A DNA stretch of 64,000 bases from positions 1-64,000 of the forward strand of contig CANDYH010001072.1 in NCBI GenBank assembly GCA_947396885.1. The letters run 5' to 3'. A program made the translations under genes and the position numbers. Shown in pieces: positions 21,159 to 32,458 of the stretch. The stretch's first letter is position 1. Each line of letters opens with the position of its first letter. The notes beneath the pieces are model-generated. The model saw only the letters and a list, made by a program, of their open reading frames with translations, searched no databases and had not been told where the DNA came from. This DNA comes from Heligmosomoides polygyrus polygyrus (Eukaryota; Nematoda; Chromadorea; Rhabditida; Heligmosomidae).

Positions 21159-21458
21159 GGTGCAGACCAAATTTGCTAAATTTGGATCTTGGAGAAACCA
21201 CACTTCTCTTCAATCCGCAATAGTGAGCATTGGATAGCAAGCTTGGAACTGCCCTTATCTTGGCAAAACTCGTAAGTTTTTCGCCTAGTACAACATGATA
21301 GTAGGAACAACTGCCATCTTGGAGAACGTCAAGTTAACGATGCTGCTAGTTGCGTGAATTGGGACCTATATTAGATATAAGTCTTTCCTTCAAAGAACAC
21401 TGTGAATTTACAGACAAGAAAGCTGATCGACTGGAGTGAAACTTATTTAAATACATTA

Positions 21459-23166
21459 CCGCTCCTGTCTTTTGGTTTTTGGGCGGAATAGACGGAAAAA
21501 ACCGCCGTTTCCGCCGCTTTTCCATAACTCCCTTCAAAGTACTTGTATCAGAAAATAAATGCGACCATTCGAGTCTACTCTGGATGATCTATCCAACGAT
21601 GTAGGTTGCACCCTGTATTTCTGAAAAAAGTTGATTCGGTGACCTATATAGTCTCGACGGCGGCGGCCTCCCTTCGTCGCTCGAGATAATTGCTCCCACA
21701 TGGAATATCTCCCGAGCTGGTCAGAATAAGCAGCTTTTAAGCAATTTCCTTGTCTTCTGCCGGTGGTACGCTCAGCATGGTTCACTTTTTAATAGATGGT
21801 AGAAAATTGTGATCAGTTGATATACTTTCTGGTAGCATCTTCCTCATCTAGGCTGCCAGTTTTTTGGAAATCGTCCGATTTCACGGACTCCCACTTGGTC
21901 TCGGCTTCGTCCATGAAAACCCAAAGTTCAGTAATCAATTGAGCTAAAGGTAGTTTGAAGGATAGCTTAGGGAGAACAACTATAGTAGAGCTGTTCGTAA
22001 ACTATGAGCTGCCAAAACCACCCACAGGGTCGACTTTTTGCGAGGGAAGTGATTTTTGCCAAATTAACTTGATGTTAGAAACCTCGCCCTCAGACGTGCG
22101 GGTCGCAGAATGAGAGGTCCACGAGAGTGCTCTGTCATCATCCACCTGTGGTCTCCTTGACTGGACGGTGGGACGCTAACATAAGTAAACAAGCGGCTGA
22201 ACTCTGTAGAAAGCGTCAAACGGCTCAAGCATAATATCGGCCAAAAAATTGCTCTAGAATGGAAAACAATCAGGACCAGTGGTTTTCCCAGTGAATTCTG
22301 AGTCGAATAGTGTTATTTTACATAATTTTCCACTACTTTAACGATTTTCTGTAATTTTGTGGTTGTTGCCTGACCGTCGAATGTGGTCTGAGCCATGATT
22401 AGGGCGCCGCCGCTCTACCAGTATGGCGACCTCACGTGACCCCCTTGATGTCTAACAGCGCCCTATAGACATCGGTTACTGTATCGTCCGGCCTTCCCCT
22501 AGCACTCTCGCACAGCCATGAGGCGAACTGGCGGTCACAAACATCGGAATACTTGAAGTTTTCCCTCAAATCCAGATTTTCGTAAAGTTAAAGTTCTGCT
22601 ACTGCTATTTCCAATCCATCTGGCTGAATCGGCACATGTGATTGTAGAAATGGAGACAGGATGTTTGAACTCGTCAATCGAAGCCCAGTTCAATCCACCC
22701 AATCATTGTGCGCGCTCACTCTGCGGATGAATTCGCATCTAGCTCGTTTCTGACAAATTCTATCGCCAGAGCGGGCGCGCACATCGCTAGAGATTGGCGT
22801 ACTCGGCCAACATAGGAATTCGCGAACATTGATTCAAATCCAGATACTTGTTAAGTAGTAGTTTTGCCGCTGATATTTCCTACCATCTGACACAACCAGC
22901 TCGCGTGATTGTAGAAATGGAGACAAGATGTTTGAATTCGTCAACCGAAGCCCAGTTCAATCCACCCAATCACTGTGCGCGCTCATTCTGCTGACAAATT
23001 CGCATCTAGCTTGCCTCTGACAAATTCTATCCTCAGAGTGAGCGTGCACATCGCTAGAGATTGGCGTACGCGACCAATATCATGCTTTCTCCTCGGACAT
23101 CCTTTTGCCAGACACATGTCGCACGGTTAAGGGGCGAACATAGAACTGGGAACTGGCTTCAGGCTG
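21459..23166. repeat. left terminal inverted repeat arm
   Basis: Inverse of 26315-27966. It contains an internal diverged tandem duplication: about 22665-22815 and 22905-23085 share the ATTGTAGAAATGGAGACA start and ATCGCTAGAGATTGGCGTAC end. An 83-codon open frame at 21534-21785 is identical to one in the other arm, but it has no known domain and is probably a by-product. Relative to the right arm it has ~49 extra bases near 21846-21895. Confidence 0.92.
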
Positions 23167-23352
23167 CACCGTGGACCAAAAAAGCTTATTATATTTATAT
23201 CACATTCAAGGAAAACTACTTTGAGGAGAATACGCTCATAACTCACAACCACAATATTTAGATATCAGATAGGCATCGGTGATGAGAAATCAGTTATATA
23301 CACTATTGCTGATTGGAAGAACTTGTACAAATGAAGATAACAGCATGATTAA

Positions 23353-24667
23353 CTACTTAGTTTCAACAATATTTCTACCTCCCGCTTCAACTATTCTCTC
23401 CATTCGCCAACGAATACCCTTTATGTAGTTGGCGCAGATTTGTGGAGTCAACGAATCCCAGTAGGCTTGTGCAGCTTTCTGTAGGTCTTCCAAAGTACGG
23501 ACGTTTTGTTTTCTGAACTACCGCTCTTGCCACGAAAAAGCCATAGGAATGAGGAAGAATTGCATTTAAACTAACCTTATGTAGTTCTTCATGTTTCCCC
23601 AAACAAGCTCAATAGGATTCAAGTCTGGGGACACTGGAGGCCAATCTACAGTTGCTATCTCCCATTGTTGGAGGAGAGTCGTTGTATAGGCACTTTTGTG
23701 AGCTGGAGCATTATCTTGCACCAGCCTCGCGAATCCTATAGCATGCCGAGACGTTGTTTTAAATGTAGAATAAGGTCCTTTACCAAACTAACCGTTGTAC
23801 TCCTTTTAAGAAAAAGGAATAAAAGCAGCATTCAAAATTCTGCAGTAGAACTTACTGTCCATTCGGACAGTACCAGGAAAAAAAATTAGTTCCGTTGTTC
23901 CCCTTGCTGAAATTCCTCCCCACATATGTAGCTTAGCAGGATGCTTTGCTCTGCTGCGAAATCTCGACGTGTGGTCGCCCTTCTTCGTGTAGCAATTCCT
24001 TACGGAGCCGTCTACTGAAACAAATACGGCGATGGACCAACCTATAATACAACCTCTATCTCTTCACGATCATAGTCTTACTCTGAGCAGTACATTCGTC
24101 TGTGAAAATGCAATCCGTAAATGGCTCATTCTTCTCAATGTTTGTACCACAAAAGCACATCCTCTTCTCTTTGTTTTTTCACGAATGACGTGACAGTACT
24201 TAGTGTTCGCTTTGTGGTACCCCATTTTGGATCGTATTCGCTTTAAATGAGCTAGACTGATGCTAATTCCTCTTCCTCAAAGTTCCTTAGCAATATGCGA
24301 GGCAGATGTACAGCTGTCAGTCGAATAATGCCGACGGATTGTATCCTTCACGATATCGATATGATCTAAGAGATTATTTCCACAATTGCACGCGATATCT
24401 ATGATACATAGAACCACAAACCGGACAAAGCACGAGGGTTGTACTCCCCTTTTCCAGTCGTCGCGCTATCACTGTTGAATTTGATGATGAAACGGCGTAC
24501 CGTTTGATAAGAAAAGGATCCTCCATTCTGTAAACGTTGCAAAGGAATTACGTTAATACGATAATATATCACTGAAGTAAAGTACCTTTTTTATAGCCTT
24601 GAATATGTCCATAACAGTGCATAGATTGCATTCTAACAATGATGTCGAGGTAGTCACCAAGCGACAT
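23353..24667 (-). pseudogene. Tc1-family DD34E transposase, spliced and decayed
   Basis: Start MSLGDYLDIIVRMQSMH at 24667. An intron follows GYKK, then GSFSYQTVRRFIIKFNSDSA (helix-turn-helix), ISISLAHLKRIRSKMGYHKA, FTDECTAQSKT (first Asp), HTSRFRSRAKHPAKLHMWGG, VQDNAPAHKSAY (second Asp) and SPDLNPIELVWGNMKNYI (Glu). There are 34 residues between the second Asp and the Glu. An intron just before GFARLVQD and another after NYIR keep the frame, giving the C-terminus RTLEDLQKAAQAYWDS ... MERIVEAGGRNIVETK. In-frame stops occur before GRGISIS and in IPFS*KEYN, and the middle has small frame breaks. The decay contrasts with the nearly identical TIRs, implying trans-mobilisation or arm gene conversion. 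Confidence 0.85.
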
Positions 24668-24928
24668 GGTAGAGAAATCAAAAATGGACGACCGTAATCA
24701 ATTTTTCGAAGGGGTTGGACATGTCCCTATGACCCTCCCTTCTGCGCAGGTTAATAAGGTCACTAACGCATCCAGAGATTACGCCCTTGGAGAAATGATG
24801 GTACTGCACCGCGAGGTCAGAACAGCTCCCTAGGTGCTTCCCATTCTGGAAGTGGCGCCATGACCATGCTTAAATACACAGGCATGGATTGCACTAGTCG
24901 TGCTCAAGAGCAGTGCACACTGCGCATA
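24668..24928. promoter_or_regulatory. divergent intergenic spacer of transposase and passenger gene
   Basis: The only sequence between the two start codons, so any promoters must overlap or abut here. No TATA element or trans-splice acceptor stands out. Called from position only. Confidence 0.35.
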
Positions 24929-26089
24929 ATGTCTGACTTCGCTGTTGTTTACTTCCCTCGCTCAAAAAATGCGGACGTCGTAGCAGCGTCATCTGTTAAT
25001 GGCACCTGCGTGGTTGGTGAAACCCGCAGAGTAAGGTGGCATGAAAAAACATACCCGGCTAAGGTAACTGTTCTCTTTAATGTTGGTATTTGATAATTAT
25101 AGTAACCTCTATTACATTTCAATGTACAGCAGCGCAGAAGGCTAATAATTTAGATACTTCTTGTCGGCACGAAGACCGTTTGTGAAGGAAGGGTATGTGA
25201 TGTCGGCATTGAGGGCCAACTTTCGGACCTGCTCTTCGTGATTGAGGACCAACATCAGGGAGGATTAATGGAGACTCCTTCGTCTAGGTACTCAGCATAC
25301 TGCTTTAGTTGTGTTCTTGTTTCCTGTAGAACAATTGCCAACCTTTTCCAACACTGTGAAAAGAATCATTTTCTTTTAGTTCTCAATTCGAACCGCGTTG
25401 TGAAAGAATGCTGCTGGAAATTTTGGATAGGCCCAAGTTCCTTGAAATTAACATGTCAACAAAAGATTCAGAGAAGGAAACAAGGGATGCAATACAAAGG
25501 GTTGAAAGGGATGTCAGCAGAATTGCTCCCTTAGTAGGACAAGTGCTGCGGAGGCTGCCGACTAATGAGGTAAAACAAGGTGCATAAAACTTTTACAAGA
25601 AGTATTTTCACTTTTAGTGCTAATATACAGGCCGTGAACATTTTTAGGGCCAAATTATTATTTCTTGCCCAAACAAGATGTGGCAAACATCCGCGCTCTT
25701 CGTGGCGACGACATTAAAAAATTCGCGTTGGACTTGGAAAAGCAGTATATGCCGACCAACCCTCCGAACTACTGCTGGCTCTTGAAGAAAGGCGCGACAC
25801 ATCGGAAAGGGTGCAGTTTATAAGAGAAGTAGGAAAAACTTCTTATGAATAACAACTGCTGATCATCGGTACTACCCAACATTAATTTCAGTGCGTGGCA
25901 AAGTTCTATAACATAAATGAGAAGGCTGAAAGAGCGGTATGGGAGACCGTACGTAACTCTTTAAACTCAAGAGTGAGACGAAACAAAGCTCTCCAGAGGA
26001 CAACAAACGTGGAAAGCGCGGTAATGAGTTTTCAAACTCCTGAGGGGATTGTTCAAAACTATAATGACCTTTACGACTTCGACGAGTGA
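24929..26089 (+). CDS. five-exon passenger gene inside the transposon (unrecognised)
   Basis: Splice-consistent exons: 24929-25063 (phase 0), 25154-25287 (phase 2), 25380-25569 (phase 0), 25631-25828 (phase 0) and 25892-26089, each with GT donors and AG acceptors. They give about 284 residues. The N-terminus MSDFAVVYFPRSKNADVVAA followed by RVRWHEKTYPAK and ILLVGTKTVCEG resembles the small beta-rich start of some BEN-domain proteins, but I cannot establish this. The middle is helical (TRDAIQRVERDVSRIAPLVG). Exon 4 has GLGKAVYADQPSELLLALEE and exon 5 CVAKFYNINEKAERAVWETV. One in-frame TAA at 25715-25717 breaks exon 4. It lies divergent to the transposase. A role as an accessory or regulatory transposon protein, or a captured host gene, is inference. 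Confidence 0.6.
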
Positions 26090-26314
26090 CTCTGGTTTGA
26101 ACTTGTGTTGTTTTCCTATGAAACTTTGCAGTTCTGTGTCTTATTAATTAATGCAAGTAATCACTCTCAGTATAGTAATCGTTGTTCGTGATGTTCACAT
26201 TTTCGTCAGCTTGCGCACAATAACATAATAAACTATAATAAACGACTAATAACAGAGTTTGAAAGAGTATCCTGCGTAATTGTGTGCCCTAGCACTCATC
26301 AATAAAGAATAGCT

Positions 26315-27966
26315 TGGCCTGAAGCCTGTTCTATGTTCGCCCCTTAACCGTGCGACATGTGTCTGGCAAAAGGATGTCCGAGGAGAAAGCATGATATTGG
26401 TCGCGTACGCCAATCTCTAGCGATGTGCACGCTCACTCTGAGGATAGAATTTGTCAGAGGCAAGCTAGATGCGAATTTGTCAGCAGAATGAGCGCGCACA
26501 GTGATTGGGTGGATTGAACTGGGCTTCGGTTGACGAATTCAAACATCTTGTCTCCATTTCTACAATCACGCGAGCTGGTTGTGTCAGATGGTAGGAAATA
26601 TCAGCGGCAAAACTACTACTTAACAAGTATCTGGATTTGAATCAATGTTCGCGAATTCCTATGTTGGCCGAGTACGCCAATCTCTAGCGATGTGCGCGCC
26701 CGCTCTGGCGATAGAATTTGTCAGAAACGAGCTAGATGCGAATTCATCCGCAGAGTGAGCGCGCACAATGATTGGGTGGATTGAACTGGGCTTCGATTGA
26801 CGAGTTCAAACATCCTGTCTCCATTTCTACAATCACATGTGCCGATTCAGCCAGATGGATTGGAAATAGCAGTAGCAGAACTTTAACTTTACGAAAATCT
26901 GGATTTGAGGGAAAACTTCAAGTATTCCGATGTTTGTGACCGCCAGTTCGCCTCATGGCTGTGCGAGAGTGCTAGGGGAAGGCCGGACGATACAGTAACC
27001 GATGTCTATAGGGCGCTGTTAGACATCAAGGGGGTCACGTGAGGTCGCCATACTGGTAGAGCGGCGGCGCCCTAATCATGGCTCAGACCACATTCGACGG
27101 TCAGGCAACAACCACAAAATTACAGAAAATCGTTAAAGTAGTGGAAAATTATGTAAAATAACACTATTCGACTCAGAATTCACTGGGAAAACCACTGGTC
27201 CTGATTGTTTTCCATTCTAGAGCAATTTTTTGGCCGATATTATGCTTGAGCCGTTTGACGCTTTCTACAGAGTTCAGCCGCTTGTTTACTTATGTTAGCG
27301 TCCCACCGTCCAGTCAAGGAGACCACAGGTGGATGATGACAGAGCACTCTCGTGGACCTCTCATTCTGCGACCCGCACGTCTGAGGGCGAGGTTTCTAAC
27401 ATCAAGTTAATTTGGCAAAAATCACTTCCCTCGCAAAAAGTCGACCCTGTGGGTGGTTTTGGCAGCTCATAGTTTACGAACAGCTCTACTATAGTTGTTC
27501 TCCCTAAGCTATCCTTCAAACTACCTTTAGCTCAATTGATTACTGAACTTTGGGTTTTCATGGACGAAGCCGAGACCAAGAGGAAGATGCTACCAGAAAG
27601 TATATCAACTGATCACAATTTTCTACCATCTATTAAAAAGTGAACCATGCTGAGCGTACCACCGGCAGAAGACAAGGAAATTGCTTAAAAGCTGCTTATT
27701 CTGACCAGCTCGGGAGATATTCCATGTGGGAGCAATTATCTCGAGCGACGAAGGGAGGCCGCCGCCGTCGAGACTATATAGGTCACCGAATCAACTTTTT
27801 TCAGAAATACAGGGTGCAACCTACATCGTTGGATAGATCATCCAGAGTAGACTCGAATGGTCGCATTTATTTTCTGATACAAGTACTTTGAAGGGAGTTA
27901 TGGAAAAGCGGCGGAAACGGCGGTTTTTTCCGTCTATTCCGTCCAAAAACCAAAAGACAGGAGCGG
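26315..27966. repeat. right terminal inverted repeat arm
   Basis: Inverse of 21459-23166. It lacks the ~49-bp segment and 8 bp near the inner end (TGGGAACT in the left arm). The same internal duplication is present (about 26390-26570 and 26660-26850), so the duplication predates arm homogenisation or was copied between arms. Confidence 0.92.
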
Positions 27967-28084
27967 TATTGTACCACGCCTTTCGACGTGCCTCGCACTT
28001 GCGCGCTTCGCGCGACGCCGCAGTATCGCTAAGCGACCAGGGCAAATACACATCAAGCCAGCTGATCTGTTTATGCAGCTTTTT

Positions 28085-28510
28085 TCCTTCCCTAGCAGTG
28101 GAAAAGGCAATGTTTGTGAACTTTATTCCGCCCCAGCCTTGCTCTACCTTCCTTAGGATCAGGTGAGAAGTTTTGCGGAATGAGGCCATCCAGACCCACA
28201 CCACTACGCCCAACATCGGCATCATCTCCAGGCGGTTCAGTAACGCCGATGCCTGTGCTAATCAACACCTTCTTCCCCCAGGTCCTTCGGGAACCCTCCT
28301 GATTTCCCTTAGCACTGTCCTCCATTTCACTGTAGCGCCACGATAAATGCAGGCACCTTCACTGCTCATCCTCAAACGCCCAACCTCAGGCAAAAATTGA
28401 CATTCTCTATAGGTATTGAGCATCTGATCGATTTCGGTCACACGACAAAAAGGATTTTTGTCCGAACCGAGGGTTCCCACCGCTTCTAATGCTATGTTGA
28501 GAAGAAATTT
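28085..28510 (-). repeat. coding-like dispersed repeat, copy 1
   Basis: On the minus strand it can be read as CRVTEIDQMLNTYRECQFLP, EVGRLRMSSEGACIYRG, ATVKWRTVLREIRRVPEG. The copy at 29600-29990 (plus) aligns along its length: GTGACCGAAATCGATCAGAT, ACTGAACCGCCTGGAGATG and CCTAAGGAAGGTAGAGCAAGG-type blocks in the same order. Both copies continue into a GCGCGCAAGTGC segment. No known domain. Confidence 0.6.
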
Positions 28511-29599
28511 TTTCCTCGCGGCACCGCTACAGCACTGTCTCCCACTAATTGTTCCTCCTTACTGAAACTCATTCCCCATTACTGTAGTGGTCCAGCACTA
28601 CTGGTACCCCCTAACTGCTCACTAGTTGTATCGCTCTGCCACTGACCTGGAGTTCGTCATCCTCCGAGTCCTCTAGCGATAAGGCTTCCAAATGCTAGCC
28701 TCTTAGGGATCACCCTTTACCGGACGCTCCGCACGGAAACAGGAACCACCACAGATTCCAAAGTGCTGTTCCCACGAAGGTCACTGGCACAACAGTGCTG
28801 CTGGAGCGAAAACAGTAGTTCACTCTCTCACATTCGCGCGATGATAACTACCCAAAATCGAAAAAACAGCGAAATGAAAAAGAGCAAGGGAGAGCCTAGG
28901 TAGCTGAAGTCTTAACTGAATAAAGAAGGAAAGGCTATTGGCCTCCGAGTTTTTTTTTGTAAGAGATGTTAGGTATAGCGGTTTCAACATTTTTTTTGAG
29001 CATTCAAGACGTCTAGAAACTAAGCCTTTTATCTATAGCAAGCAACTCAAATCACAGTAAGAAATCAACTACTAGGAAATATATACAATAACAGTACATA
29101 TACGAGCACAGAGTGTAACCGAGGGCTCTTCGCTAGGTAGGCAGCACCTGTGGAAGTACGAGTAGAAGCTCCACAGAGTCAATGCGTGCGCGCGGGCCTT
29201 CTGGGTGGCGAAATCCTGCCTACAAGAAGAACTATTACTGTGTTTCTCCCAAAACACCTTCCCGGCCGATTCGCAGGTTCTCCCTTCTTGGCTCCACTGG
29301 CGGCGGGAGTACAAACAGCGACTTTTTGATCTCTGGGGCCGATGGGCGGAGTGGCGTTCTTCCCCCGATCTTTAAACAGGGGGCGTTGCAAATGTCTGCG
29401 TCTCCACTATCTCGTAAGGAAGCCAATGGACTCTCGAGCAGGCCCAGGGTGTTGTGGGTGGGCGAGCGGGGGAGACGAGGGGGTAGAACGCTCGCCCCCG
29501 GGCTGATGCCCTGGTGATATCTGCCGAACCGGCACCGCTATCCACATTAATTTATTTTTAAAAATAGTGTTAAAACCAAGCGAACAAAAAACTGTATTC
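28511..29599. other. unassigned interval
   Basis: Lies between the two inverted coding-like repeats. The part at 29180-29520 is GC-richer with overlapping open frames on both strands, none recognised. Confidence 0.4.
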
Positions 29600-29995
29600 C
29601 TTTTGCACCAACCTAATAGAAGCGGTTGGACAAAAGGGCTTTTCGTCGGGTGACGGAAATCGAGCAGAGGCTCAATACCTAAAGAGTATATCAGTTTTTG
29701 CCTGATATCGACTGTTCGAGGATGGGAAGTGGATGTGTTTACCATCAATTTGGGCAAGAGCGAAGTGGAGGACCGTGTGTTGGGCATCGGGAGGGTTGTC
29801 GAAGGACCTAAGGGACGAAGGCGTGATCAGCACGAGCATCGCCATCACTGAACCGTCTGGAGATGCCCATGTTGAGCGTAGTGGCCGTGGGATGAGGGCT
29901 AGATGGCTTTATACCTACTCACCTGATCTTAAGGAAGGTAGAGCAAGGTTGGAACATAATAAGGATGACAAATATTTCTTCTGAACTGCTATGGA
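29600..29995 (+). repeat. coding-like dispersed repeat, copy 2
   Basis: Inverted, diverged counterpart of 28085-28510, with matching blocks from GAAGCGGTTGGACAAAA to GAAGGTAGAGCAAGGTTGGA. The frame is more damaged here than in copy 1. Confidence 0.6.
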
Positions 29996-32452
29996 GTGAA
30001 GAAGACCATTAGCTTAGTGATACTCGCGCGCAAGTGCATAACTGAGCACTTGTAGTATTTAGTACCACTGTGTTCAATCCTAGTGTAAAAGGGAAGTAGC
30101 TAGACTTGAATTGGTGCAGAACAGCTTCACAAGCTTTGGATGGGAGTTCGGGGATATAATTACACTATTGTATCACTGCACCTTTGGCATCGCCTAGAAA
30201 TATGATGTTTAACTTACGTACTCTTGCGTATCGCAGGAGAAAATAAGACCTAGTCGTTCTAAAAGTTGATAAATAGTATGGTGCTTCTCTAGTTCTATTC
30301 GGTATCTACTTCTCATACAAGAGGTGCTCAAGGGAAATAGAGCAAAAAAAGCAATGTAAGATTCTCATCTTTCACCTACCTAGCAGGGCTTAAATTTTTG
30401 AAGCTTTCAAAAGAAACCAATATAACGAACACCCAAAGGCAATTTAAAAAACTGGTTGAGTGTCTCCAAAAAGCTTTATAGTTTGCTGCTGTTTTTGATG
30501 CATTGCGTTGTTGTGCAAGCCACAAGTCGCTTATTTAGTCACCTGTTGTCTTGTGTTTGAATAATATTTGGACTTTTTTGTCTGCTCGTGTATAAAAAAA
30601 ATGAATATTGAATGCGTTTTCGCAACGGTGAGCTCCTCGACAGCGCGTCGTGCAACACTTGAAACAACCACGTATTCGAAATTCGAATATTATTCGGATT
30701 GGCGACCCCTCGAATAGTCAAATAATCGGAAATCGAATTCTAATAAATTATTCGAATTCGATTATTCGAGCACGAGTATAGTGGAGGAGTTAGGACTGCA
30801 ATAAGTTCCATACGTTACTGGTTGCTGACATGGGTAGTAGCGCAATCGTTGCTCCTTTCGTTGTGTGATCTTAGCTTTGTGTCAGAAATGCTACATAGTG
30901 TGTCCGGAGCCCTTGGTCGACAAGAGTATCTCTTTTGTGTATTAAGGAATTCACATGAAAACAAACAAACACGGAAGACAACACAAACGAAGACAAACAC
31001 ATGAGAACGAGTTCAACTTGGAGAGAGTAAATTCCTAACAGACCTCATGTTAGTGACGGTAGTACTATATTAACAAACAGCGATACCCAAAATTTTTCAT
31101 AAGGTCATCCTTATGGGCTGATTGTAAACGTCGAGAAGGCAAAGGCGTTCGGAGCTGGCGACTCGTGTCACTTTCAGAACAAGTCAATGGTTTTAACACA
31201 TTCACGACGAGAGCATTTTCGCGCCCAATGCGCGCGACGGCCGGCTGCTTTTTTGGCGCGCGTATGTGCGTTTATTATGTTTCTGTAATGGGAGACGTTC
31301 TTGTCTTGTTAGTTGCGATAAAGCCAATCATATTTCTGTCCACGCAAGCCCAACATTGATTTCTTACAACAATTTGAGAATTTGAAAAGTAAATCGATCA
31401 AAAACATCAATAAAGATAGTTCTTCCCAAGACTCAAATGAGTGGACATCGTCCGTTGCGCCCATTTGCGCTGTCCACTTAAGTGCGTGAACATCTTTGCG
31501 AATGTGTCAAGAATCTTCGCTATACCATCGGAACAAATCCGCAGGCACCGCAGATGCCTATAGTAGGATTTGCAAAGCCGCGGCAGCTTTCGGCCCGTGG
31601 AGGTGCTGGTGACTGGTGGCTGGCGTCTATGCAAGAGACATAACGTGAGGCTGGCAAAAACATAAAGTCTTTCTATCCCTTGAACATCACATTTCGTGAA
31701 AGTGTTAAGAACAAAGCTACTCGCAATACCTACTGCAATCGGCCCACTGTTGAATCCGAAATCCGAAGACGCAGGGTCAAAGTCTAGGCATCTTAGCCGT
31801 ATGTCAGCTCGTCGTATAACTAACAAATTGTCAGGGGAAGGATTCAACAGAGAGATGTAAAGTCAGCGAGCTGCTCCGAAGAGACATGGGTAAAGCAAGT
31901 AGAGAAAGATATGTGTGAAAGAGGTTTCTATTTGGAGCGTGTGAAAGATTTCCGGATATCTAAAGCATCGAGAAGACTACGAGCAACCGAACAATTTTCT
32001 GACTAACCCAGAGACAAAACAATATGCACAGAAAAGTGACGTAAAATGAATGCATGATGAATCGCTTCTAGTGCTTGGAAATGAAGTACGATTCACCATG
32101 GGAGAATGCTGAGCAATTTTCAATATGAGCAAAAATGTTGTTAATTAAGACGATGTGAAAGGATTATACGGCTGTGCTTGATGGGAATTGCTAGAGGATT
32201 GTTTTTAAATTGAAGTATGTACAAGGCTTTTGGCTGGGTTATTAAAATCTTTAGGGTATAAAATCTCCATCGGAAAGCGCCACCACCGCCACCTCTCGCT
32301 GAGGCTTACGACGGAACGCACCATTGCTCTGGAACACCCGGAACACTCGTTTTTACTTGTGTAGCCCAAATGTTTTCCTTCGATTTAGTTTTTGACTTTT
32401 CCTCACCGATGGTGAGAGATCTTCAATAAGCTGAAACTACTCTGGCTTATTC
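29996..32452. other. no confident gene
   Basis: AT-rich upstream region of the protease gene. It includes a TTCGAA-rich block at 30670-30775 ending GAGTATAGTGG, like the other AT MITE-type repeats. A 146-codon minus-strand frame at 31407-31847 (ADIRLRCLDFDPASSDFGFN...) has no family I recognise and no obvious splice partners. Confidence 0.4.
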
Positions 32453-32458
32453 TTATAG
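32453..32458 (+). promoter_or_regulatory. probable spliced-leader trans-splice acceptor
   Basis: TTATAG immediately precedes the ATG at 32459, leaving no 5' UTR. Nematode trans-spliced genes often have the acceptor this close. The second protease gene has the same arrangement (GTTTAG before the ATG at 57502). Confidence 0.5.

Larger units (their letters stand above)
21459..27966. mobile_element. 6.5-kb Tc1-like element with ~1.65-kb terminal inverted repeats
   Basis: The outer ends CCGCTCCTGTCTTTTGG (21459) and its inverse (ending 27966) are bounded by TA at 21457-21458 and 27967-27968. The left arm runs 21459-23166 and the right arm 26315-27966. The arms look almost base-identical by eye over long stretches, apart from a ~49-bp and an 8-bp length difference. 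Between them lie a minus-strand DD34E transposase (23353-24667) and a plus-strand spliced gene (24929-26089) that diverge from a ~260-bp spacer. The right end sits inside another repeat (28000-28500). Tc1-family TIRs are usually tens to a few hundred bases, so these arms are exceptional. Confidence 0.9.

Noticed and set aside
21534..21785. 83-codon ORF identical at 27640-27891, first considered a conserved duplicated gene
   Set aside because: Its identity comes from being inside the two TIR arms. It has no domain, and nothing indicates translation.
22660..23090. CRISPR-like array (repeated units with variable intervals)
   Set aside because: Only two diverged units of ~170 bp exist per arm, in a eukaryotic transposon.
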